Below are positions 7,974 to 14,665 of a DNA stretch of 39,544 nt, in pieces. The DNA is taken from the IMG/VR virus record IMGVR_UViG_3300047462_000128, positions 1 through 39,544 of that record; one strand, 5' to 3'. Position numbers and translations under genes: made by a program. Origin of the DNA: a virus. Numbering within the stretch: position 1 is the first letter of the stretch; each line of letters starts with the position of its first letter. The notes beneath the pieces were generated by a model. It was not told where the DNA came from. It made no database searches and saw only the letters and a program-made list of their open reading frames with translations.

Positions 7974-9707
7974 TTATTGCACACCTGAAGGTGCCATATG
8001 TGGAGAGAGTTTGCCTTGTTTCCTAGCAACCGTGTGAGGGTTGTTTTCAGCAAATTGCTGAGCACTCATCGCCGCTTGCTGTTGTGCTTGCGCTTGCTGC
8101 TGAAGCTCTTGGGGCGTCATCAACAAATGGTCGTACTGTGCCCCATGCAGCTCACGTAGGAGGTATTGCGTGGTGCGAAACTTGTTAACGTAGGGATTTG
8201 CCATCAAGATGGGATAGAGGGTAAGCGCCGTTTGCTTTCGGATCTGCGCCGTTTCAGGTAAACCACTATCAGGATCAATGTTGATATCATACGTCCCCCT
8301 TTGCAGCATCTCCGGGGTGAATTGCACCCACTGCGTGGCGCCTTCATCCCCCACAATATCAACTACTTGGCCTTGTGTCCAAAATTGGAAAATCACCACA
8401 TGCATCCCAGCCACAATATCGCAAAGGCTATCTGCCACCGCATCGCGTCGTTCGTCAATCCTAATCTGGGTTGCCTGATTAACAATGCTGGCCTCGGTCG
8501 CGCTCCTGTCACTACTGCCGGGCGCATACTCACCAAACTGGTTGGCGCCCAAACCCATAATTTCCTGGGCTTCTTGTTCAACCATCTGCAGGCTCTGCGT
8601 CAATCCCTCGGGTATTGCAGCCACCAAATTAAAGGGCTCGAAACTTCCCATCTCATCAACCTCGAAGGCGGCACCCACATCACTAGAGGTCATCTTCTCA
8701 ATCTCATCGGGCGTGATGACATTCCTCTTCACGGCCATCTTCATAATCGAAAGGCGGCGGTGTTTCATTATGATCGTGCGGGTTTCGTTCGCCTCCCTCT
8801 GTTGCGGATCAAGAATTTGGGCGTCCGGCACACCCCAAAAAGCATCTTCCGAATTGTTGAAAACGATCGGGTAGAATGAGAAGCGGCCGGTTTGGGCGAG
8901 AAACTTGTCATCGTCAATTAAGAGGACTTTTTGGGAATGGTTTGGAGCAATGACGAAGACCTTCCCAAACTTCTTATCTCTTATCTCATAGAGAACAACC
9001 TTATCAGCGGCAACGTTTGCATCAGCCCCCATAAGGTTGCTTCCAATAGGGCGGTGTGTCTCCATTCCAAGAGTATTCTTGAAGCGTGGGTCATTTTTGA
9101 GGTCAGCAAGGCTAACCATAATCTCGTGTGCAACCCACCGAGCCTCGTCAAGCGAAGTGCACCGATCGGGAACGACAAAGTGACGCGGGTGCACCCGTTG
9201 CACCCACGGCATATTCGGCTCGATCAGGGAATCATACTCCAGCCGCTCGCCCCTCTTCTTCTTACTGTCAGGCGCCTCAGTGTTAAAGGCATCAGGTGTG
9301 GGGGTGTATTGGGCACCAAAACCCAACTTCAAAATACCCGTTCCGCACATGAAAGCGTCCTGGATTGCCAGCTTCATTTGACCCTTGAGGCGCAACCGGC
9401 GGATCAGTTTGTTATCTACCCTTTCAAGGATTTGGGCAAACACCGCCATTTCATCCCCCGGCATAGTTTGGAGGATTGATACTGTTGGGTCACGAAAATA
9501 CACCCGCGGAACCATAGTGCGGACCATCTTGAAAAATAGATTCACGGGCATCACGCCCGCGTCCCACTCTCCCCGATACATCTTTTGCCAATAGTCCCAC
9601 TTTCCTTGATAGGCACGTTTCTTGCGCCACTCAATCCCTTTGCGGATTTGGCCAATCCAATAACCCACATCAGGCTCGCCGGTCCGACTATACCCATTGT
9701 CGCTCAT
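7974..9707 (-). CDS. Portal protein
   Basis: 577 aa from ATG 9707, which overlaps the preceding stop as ATGA; a start at 9722 would add five residues. The N-terminal helices (WRKKRAYQGKWDYWQKMYRGEW), then NLFFKMVRTMVPRVYFRDP, a 'wing' with YDSLIEPNMPWVQRVHPRHF, and a long C-terminal helical region with GANQFGEYAPGSSDRSATEA are typical of podoviral portals. The C-terminus is very Gln/Ala-rich, like a barrel. It forms the DNA channel and docks the terminase. It follows terminase and the ATP-grasp gene. Confidence 0.85.
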   Translation of the reverse strand: MSDNGYSRTGEPDVGYWIGQIRKGIEWRKKRAYQGKWDYWQKMYRGEWDAGVMPVNLFFKMVRTMVPRVYFRDPTVSILQTMPGDEMAVFAQILERVDNKLIRRLRLKGQMKLAIQDAFMCGTGILKLGFGAQYTPTPDAFNTEAPDSKKKRGERLEYDSLIEPNMPWVQRVHPRHFVVPDRCTSLDEARWVAHEIMVSLADLKNDPRFKNTLGMETHRPIGSNLMGADANVAADKVVLYEIRDKKFGKVFVIAPNHSQKVLLIDDDKFLAQTGRFSFYPIVFNNSEDAFWGVPDAQILDPQQREANETRTIIMKHRRLSIMKMAVKRNVITPDEIEKMTSSDVGAAFEVDEMGSFEPFNLVAAIPEGLTQSLQMVEQEAQEIMGLGANQFGEYAPGSSDRSATEASIVNQATQIRIDERRDAVADSLCDIVAGMHVVIFQFWTQGQVVDIVGDEGATQWVQFTPEMLQRGTYDINIDPDSGLPETAQIRKQTALTLYPILMANPYVNKFRTTQYLLRELHGAQYDHLLMTPQELQQQAQAQQQAAMSAQQFAENNPHTVARKQGKLSPHMAPSGVQ

Positions 9708-9958
9708 TCGCTCTGGTCCCAATCCCGTTGTATTGTGTAGCCAAGCATTGCCACGCTTGCCACTAGTGCGGTGTAACCTCCGCTACCAGCCGCATAGGCG
9801 TAGGAAAGGAAACCATTGGCTAGTTGGAAGCTACAGGCAAGGCTTGTGATCTCCCCTTTTTCTGCACGAGCGAGTAGACTTTTGAGCGTCTGCACCACAC
9901 CCTCTTGAGGGCCTTCTGTTTTGTAGTCCCCGAAAGGCTTGATGATCTCCGCACTCAT
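9704..9958 (-). CDS. Small protein of unknown function (84 aa) before portal
   Basis: ATG 9958 overlaps the ATP-grasp stop (ATGA), and its own stop overlaps the portal start in the same way, so all three genes are coupled. The sequence holds a helix (VVQTLKSLLARAEKGEI), then SLACSFQLANGF and a moderately hydrophobic C-terminal stretch (ALVASVAMLGYTIQR) that could be a weak membrane segment or a core helix. No family is recognised with confidence. It is similar in kind to small phage proteins with an AE-GEI...A pattern. Confidence 0.6.
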   Translation of the reverse strand: MSAEIIKPFGDYKTEGPQEGVVQTLKSLLARAEKGEITSLACSFQLANGFLSYAYAAGSGGYTALVASVAMLGYTIQRDWDQSE

Positions 9959-11232
9959 GGCTGCACCCATCCCCAATCAACCAACTTCTTCATGTCACCA
10001 TTTACTCGCTTTCCAATATCAAGTCGATATTGCTTATTTGAGCAACTAATGTTTTCGAGGGTCCGATAGACACGTTCGCGGGCTTCCCTGACATAATCCT
10101 CACCCAACTTCCTCCCCCGCGCAGTGGCCTTTAGGACCAAACCATCTGCCGGCGCCACCTTAAACATATTGTCTTCATGATCGGCGTACACATTGCAAAG
10201 AAAAATGTGGTTAATGTTGTCGACTCCCACCCCGCCGATGGGGTCACCCCAATCTTTTTGCTTCACATCTTCCAAAGGGTAAGGCGGGACAGAAAGTCTC
10301 ACCGCGATCATACTATCCTGCGTGAGGTCCATCTCTTTCTTGGTCCCCATCGCGGTTTCAAAGAACAAATCCAAAAGAGGCTCTCTCAGTCCTTCAGCCA
10401 AAGCCTCGATAGCGTCATATCCAAATCGTGCAGTTGCCTCCAAAGCATACGCACCCTTCTCATTAACAATACAGTTGATATCAACTGGCCCGCGATATCC
10501 GATCTTAACCAAAAAAGGCTTGAGGCGCTCCACGGTTGCTCTTGTGAGTTTATTGCTATCACGAGCAAGGACAACATTGCCCATACAGCCAGTATTAGGA
10601 CCCAAATTTCCTTCCATAAAACGTTTTTCTTCAAATGTATGATTAAATGGTCTGATAAAGTCCCTTCCATTAAACCAACCCTCCGTGCTAACTTCTACAC
10701 CAGCGACAATACGCTGGACAATCATACTTGTGTTCGGTTTGTAAGTACCAAGTGCCCAAGCCAACTCGTCTTGGTGCGCGATCACCAAAGTTTTCCCTGT
10801 TCCGATATTCCCGTCGGGTTTGAGGACAAAGCCCTCTTGAAAATCAAGCCCCGCCAACGCCTCTTTGGCATCTTGTACACATTTGAAGGGGAAGGTTTCG
10901 GGGGTGGTGATGCCAAGTTTCTGGAAAATTTCCATACCTTTTTGGCGGTCCAGCTCCATCTCATCCATGATTTCGGAACAGGCCAAGTATGGTTTGCCCA
11001 TCCGACGAAAAACCTGTTCGAGGTGACCAAAGCCCACCATGTCACACACCACAAGATCGCTCCACGCCAGCTTTTCTCTCCACGAGGTGGGTCGATCAAT
11101 TATCCCAATGCCGCTCTTTTCATAATCGTGGTTCTTAATCCACATCGCAACATCATTGCCCTCACTCGTCAGGCGCTGCGCAATCCCAAGGCCATCCCCA
11201 GTATCACTGATGATAAGTATTTTCACTGTCAT
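9955..11232 (-). CDS. PurD-like ATP-grasp ligase (GAR synthetase-related)
   Basis: 425 aa, about the length of bacterial PurD. After an N-terminal Rossmann-like part (KILIISDTGDGLGIAQRL) it has the linker helix and GITTPETFPF, comparable to the PurD IPTA..F segment. Next comes the ATP-grasp loop VLKPDGNIGTGKTLVIA. GPNTGCMGNVV matches PurD's GPNTGGMGAY closely, and EATARFGYDA matches its E-N/A-RFGDPE metal/ATP site. The C-terminus ends with the PurD-like RLDIGKR. The N-terminal substrate part is more diverged and lacks the APGNAGT signature, so the substrate may not be phosphoribosylamine plus glycine. The neighbours are terminase and portal, not purine genes. It could make purine precursor or ligate an amino acid to another molecule. 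Confidence 0.8.
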   Translation of the reverse strand: MTVKILIISDTGDGLGIAQRLTSEGNDVAMWIKNHDYEKSGIGIIDRPTSWREKLAWSDLVVCDMVGFGHLEQVFRRMGKPYLACSEIMDEMELDRQKGMEIFQKLGITTPETFPFKCVQDAKEALAGLDFQEGFVLKPDGNIGTGKTLVIAHQDELAWALGTYKPNTSMIVQRIVAGVEVSTEGWFNGRDFIRPFNHTFEEKRFMEGNLGPNTGCMGNVVLARDSNKLTRATVERLKPFLVKIGYRGPVDINCIVNEKGAYALEATARFGYDAIEALAEGLREPLLDLFFETAMGTKKEMDLTQDSMIAVRLSVPPYPLEDVKQKDWGDPIGGVGVDNINHIFLCNVYADHEDNMFKVAPADGLVLKATARGRKLGEDYVREARERVYRTLENISCSNKQYRLDIGKRVNGDMKKLVDWGWVQP

Positions 11233-12832
11233 CCACTCCCGTCGCTATGGGGAAGCCGTCGTCAACCCCCTTGTCATATCGCGTACCCAACTCTTCAATT
11301 ATCGCCTCCAGGGAAAAGATTTCATTTCTTTTCGCCTTCTTGTTGTGCCTTTCTACCCCTTTGTAGAGGCGCTCGGCCACATTAGCCATCCGCTCAAACA
11401 TGGAAAGGGCAAACACACTGGCAATGATATGGTCATCGTGACAGCCAATTTCAGCACCCAACCTTCCACTGGCGTCCTCAACAAAAGTTTGGCACTCCAT
11501 CTGCAAAAGAGGTGAGTAGATTGTGACAAGTCCCTCACGCATAGCACCCCGAAACCTTCCACACATAAGGTTCTTTGAGACATCACTTGTGTAGGTTCCC
11601 CACTCGGCAAGCTTGCGCAACTCCACCTTGTCTTCTCGCGCACGGGCTTTTGCTCGCCCACTCACAGTTTGCGCAATTCGGTCCTTGCGATAGTGTTTGA
11701 TGATCTCCGCGCTGAAGAGGATACCGTGATTGTTTCTCTCAAAGTTAAGGAAAGCATCGTTAAATTCCTCAAGATAGTGAGAGCACTTCACCGCAAATCG
11801 GTCGGCCTCAATTCGGTTGTTGGTGTATTCAAGAACTTGCTCACCGCTTTCGATGTCAAAAATTTCCAAAACCGCAGCATCCTGTCCCACACCCCCCGCG
11901 GGATCAGCCCCCGCCGCATAGAAGCGACCTTCCATCGGGTGGCCCCGGAGGCGGTAAGTCCAAGGGTCTTCTTTCTTCCACTTATCGCTGTGGGTAAATG
12001 CAATTTTGCTGAAAAAGGAATTGCCGGTCGCTTGGAAACACTCATCAAGAGTACAGGGATACTGTTCCTTAAATTGCTGGATGTCCCCATCCAACTCAGA
12101 AATCTTCATCCGGCGCCACTTAAGCTGGGGTACGGTCAAACCGAATGACGCAATCACTTGCGGTTCTTCCAAAGCCTCATCAGCCAAAAACTCTTCCTCA
12201 TTGTGGATGGCATATTCATCCCGGTCAAGCCAAGAAACGAAATGTAGCTTGTAACCTTGCCCTGCGATAGCCCGCATACATGCACGGTGGAACCAATTCC
12301 CTGTCCCACGTCCTGTGCTCTCCACATATATGTGCCCATTTGGGCTAACTGCTTGGAAGAGACCGCTCAACAATGGCCCAGGATTTTCCCACCTGCTCAC
12401 CTCACTACAGTGCAAATCCGTTATAGTATCACCCACACCAAAATCAGCATTACCCGCCGTGCCTATGTAGATGCTGCTATCCATTTTCCCAAACGTAATG
12501 AAGTTTTGGGTACTGTATTTGATATCGGGCTCTGCGCCCTTCATGTGCTTGATCATGTACTTGATACGTTCAAGCAGTTTTTGCGTGGCGTTGGCGCTGT
12601 GGGATACAATAACACACCGCCTGTTGCGATAAATCAAGCAGCGCGCAAGAAAGAGTCCCAAAATAAGCATGGAAAAACCAAGTTGCCGGGCCTTCGCAAT
12701 AATGTCTTTTCCGCTACTCGACTCAAGAAACCGACGCTGTTCCCGATTAAGCACAAAATCAACGTCCCGCCCTTCCTTGTCAGGAATACGGAACATTGTC
12801 TCTATGATGATTTGTTCGGGAACAGCAGCCAC
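11204..12832 (-). CDS. terL: Terminase large subunit
   Basis: 542 aa from GTG 12832. The ATPase part shows a Walker A variant in AKARQLGFSML (adenine-binding residues and P-loop as in gp28/Terminase_6-type proteins), CVIVSHSANATQKLL, a Walker B with DLHCSE, and a coupling motif near VESTGRGTGN. The nuclease part has AGADPAGGVGQDAAVLEI (first Asp), a middle FNDAFLNFERNNHG and GCHDDHIIASVFAL near the end, as in RNase H-like packaging nucleases. The C-terminal tail is charged. It ends 29 bases inside the ATP-grasp gene. Its small subunit is 5.7 kb away, which is unusual. Confidence 0.88.
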   Translation of the reverse strand: MAAVPEQIIIETMFRIPDKEGRDVDFVLNREQRRFLESSSGKDIIAKARQLGFSMLILGLFLARCLIYRNRRCVIVSHSANATQKLLERIKYMIKHMKGAEPDIKYSTQNFITFGKMDSSIYIGTAGNADFGVGDTITDLHCSEVSRWENPGPLLSGLFQAVSPNGHIYVESTGRGTGNWFHRACMRAIAGQGYKLHFVSWLDRDEYAIHNEEEFLADEALEEPQVIASFGLTVPQLKWRRMKISELDGDIQQFKEQYPCTLDECFQATGNSFFSKIAFTHSDKWKKEDPWTYRLRGHPMEGRFYAAGADPAGGVGQDAAVLEIFDIESGEQVLEYTNNRIEADRFAVKCSHYLEEFNDAFLNFERNNHGILFSAEIIKHYRKDRIAQTVSGRAKARAREDKVELRKLAEWGTYTSDVSKNLMCGRFRGAMREGLVTIYSPLLQMECQTFVEDASGRLGAEIGCHDDHIIASVFALSMFERMANVAERLYKGVERHNKKAKRNEIFSLEAIIEELGTRYDKGVDDGFPIATGVDDSENTYHQ

Positions 12833-12845
12833 GGTAGTTACTCAA

Positions 12846-12995
12846 TCACATCTTTTTGCCCATCTTCATCATCTTGCCCTTTTTCATCGGTCCGCTCCCC
12901 GACATCTTCATCTGTTCCATTTTGGAGCCGGTGCTTGCCTTGGCGGCTTTCACCATCATTTTGCGGCTCTTGACCTTCGGTGCTTTCACGCTCAT
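12846..12995 (-). CDS. Met/Lys-rich basic microprotein (49 aa)
   Basis: A short frame from ATG 12995, with AGGAG seven bases upstream, the best ribosome-binding site in this area. The composition is extreme: about a quarter Lys and many Met, with KSRKMMVKAAKAS, then MEQMKMSGSGPMKKGKMMKM. It has no Cys and almost no acidic residues. It probably binds nucleic acid or another acidic partner, or is a packaged basic peptide. It lies just upstream of the large terminase. A longer frame from 13103 is less likely. Confidence 0.6.
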   Translation of the reverse strand: MSVKAPKVKSRKMMVKAAKASTGSKMEQMKMSGSGPMKKGKMMKMGKKM

Positions 12996-13026
12996 ATCTA
13001 GTCTCCTGTTTGTGTGTTGTGTTGTG

Positions 13027-13479
13027 TTACGAGATAACGGACCAAGACGCCCCGCCGTCAAGGGATACCAAAAGGAAACGGGTGACAACCCCCGCTCCAC
13101 CAAGCGTTACCGCATATTGGGTGGAGATGCTGCCCGTGAACGTGAGGGTGCCATTCCCTGCGCTGTTTTGTGTCACATACAACTCCAACAAAACACGGGT
13201 GTTTGAGCCCAAAGCACTGTTAGCAATCCCCACTGTGAGGGCGCTGTACCCCGCGGCGAAACCAATAGATTGGACACTCCCATTCGCCACCACATCCAGG
13301 GTGATAGCGCCGCTTCCTCCAACAACGGGTGCGGCGATCGGCGCAGTTTGTAAGCTGCCCGCTAGGTAAGGTACAGAAACCACAAGGTTCCGCACATCTT
13401 GCGGCGTGATCGAACCAGCCGCCTGCCCATCAGCAAATTGTGTAAGAAGTGTGGCTTGGGTTTCGATTGCTTGTGACAT
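13027..13479 (-). CDS. Beta-rich structural protein of unknown role (150 aa)
   Basis: It starts at ATG 13479, overlapping the stop of the previous gene (TAATG). The N-terminus is helical with TPQDVRNLVVSVPYLAGS, a segment often found at the beginning of phage fibre or spike accessory proteins. The remainder is Gly/Ala/Thr/Val strands ending in FLLVSLDGGASWSVIS. It belongs to a run of three small beta-rich genes downstream of the tail spike. Probable fibre or spike accessory; no enzyme motif seen. Confidence 0.6.
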   Translation of the reverse strand: MSQAIETQATLLTQFADGQAAGSITPQDVRNLVVSVPYLAGSLQTAPIAAPVVGGSGAITLDVVANGSVQSIGFAAGYSALTVGIANSALGSNTRVLLELYVTQNSAGNGTLTFTGSISTQYAVTLGGAGVVTRFLLVSLDGGASWSVIS

Positions 13480-13895
13480 TAGATTTCCAACAATTGTAGG
13501 AGGAAAGACAAGTTGCCGATGGTAGCGTCAGGCGAACTCGGTGCCATGATGGAAATTACCGTTCCAGGGTTAATATAGAAGTTTCCACTTCCAGTAAAAG
13601 CCCAATTACCCACGGCTACACCAGTAAAGAAAGATAAGGTTCCTACTTGGGAATCACTACCTGCCAAGGAACTTCTAGCAAGGATACTAAACACAGTGTT
13701 GTTGCTTGCAAGTGTGTTTGCAATAGCACCGCAGTAGCTGAAGTTTCCTTGAGAAGGCCCCAGCAAAGATTGCTGTGTACCTATTGGTGAGTTGATAAAC
13801 TGCGCGACAACCTGGTTTGCTCCCGGCATACCCGCAAAGTAGAGTGTTTGCCGCAGGGCAAATTGCAACCTTATTTGGGAGCTGTTGATGATCAT
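13479..13895 (-). CDS. Structural protein of unknown role (138 aa)
   Basis: ATG 13895 overlaps the previous stop (ATGA). The sequence is hydrophobic/beta-rich, with GNFSYCGAIANTLASNN, FFTGVAVGNWAFTGSGNFYI and a C-terminal IGNLSFLLQLLEI. It has the look of a small beta-sandwich that assembles on a virion surface. It sits between the 254-aa and 150-aa genes and is probably co-translated with both. No recognisable family. Confidence 0.6.
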   Translation of the reverse strand: MIINSSQIRLQFALRQTLYFAGMPGANQVVAQFINSPIGTQQSLLGPSQGNFSYCGAIANTLASNNTVFSILARSSLAGSDSQVGTLSFFTGVAVGNWAFTGSGNFYINPGTVISIMAPSSPDATIGNLSFLLQLLEI

Positions 13896-14656
13896 ACTGT
13901 GATACCACTCTTATTCAAGAGGATGTAGCGGATTTGGGCGACGACATTCAAAAAATCTGTGTTGCTGCCACTCCCAAACGCCGTGAGGTCAGCCGCGAAC
14001 ATAGAGGCGTGAAATACGTTGTTGGGACCGGAATTGTTCGACAACCCTGGCCCAAACGCCCCGATCTTAAGCGGTGCCCCTTGGGTTGATAGGGCATTGG
14101 TATTGGCAGCCGTTGAGGTTGTGCCATTTGTCAGGTCATAAACTTGCTGGTTTACCCCCGGCCGATACACAAAAGCGTAGAGTTTGGGACTTGCGGGTGT
14201 GAGGGCCGCCCCCCCGATGAAGTTAAGATTAAGCGCAGTTGCGCCTATGGTTAAACTCTGCACACTATTAAGGTTCCACGTAAAGGAAGCGGGCGCAGTG
14301 TCGAGGGTGTTTCCCACAAGCTGTCCATAGGTAGTCGCCGTGCCGCTTACCCACGTTGGAATTTGACATGCCATGAAGACGGTCAGGGCGGTAGCTGCTT
14401 GTGGGTAGAAGTTGGTGATAATTCCATTGACGTTCGCGCCCAAACAAGTAAGGCTATTGGCATTGATCACCGGAGTGCCCAACAACGTGCCTGAATTGGC
14501 GCTAATGTCCTGGCTCGTGGCAGCCTGTAAGAGGCTACTTTCCCCTCCAAAAAACCTTGCCCACGAGGGTGCCGCAGAGGTAGTTTTGGGCACCCATGTC
14601 ATCCCAGGCTTACTGAAGTTGGCCCCGCCAACTTGGAAGATTGTTCCTGTTGTCAT
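13892..14656 (-). CDS. Lectin-like virion protein (254 aa)
   Basis: It starts nine bases after the spike gene ends. The pattern of strands (TALTVFMACQIPTW, ATTYGQLVGN, SFTWNLNSVQSLTIG, KLYAFVYRPGVNQQVYDL, LKIGAFG, FHASMFAADLTAFGS) resembles concanavalin-A/LamG-type sandwiches found in phage spike and fibre proteins. A terminal helix (FLNVVAQIRYILLNKSG) follows. It may bind host surface sugar. This is based on pattern only. Confidence 0.5.
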   Translation of the reverse strand: MTTGTIFQVGGANFSKPGMTWVPKTTSAAPSWARFFGGESSLLQAATSQDISANSGTLLGTPVINANSLTCLGANVNGIITNFYPQAATALTVFMACQIPTWVSGTATTYGQLVGNTLDTAPASFTWNLNSVQSLTIGATALNLNFIGGAALTPASPKLYAFVYRPGVNQQVYDLTNGTTSTAANTNALSTQGAPLKIGAFGPGLSNNSGPNNVFHASMFAADLTAFGSGSNTDFLNVVAQIRYILLNKSGITV

Positions 14657-14665
14657 CGTGCTTTC

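Noticed and set aside
10177-11385. 402-residue plus-strand frame opposite the ATP-grasp gene
   Set aside because: It is antisense to a gene with clear PurD motifs, is His/Ser/Cys-rich and has no family resemblance; a shadow.
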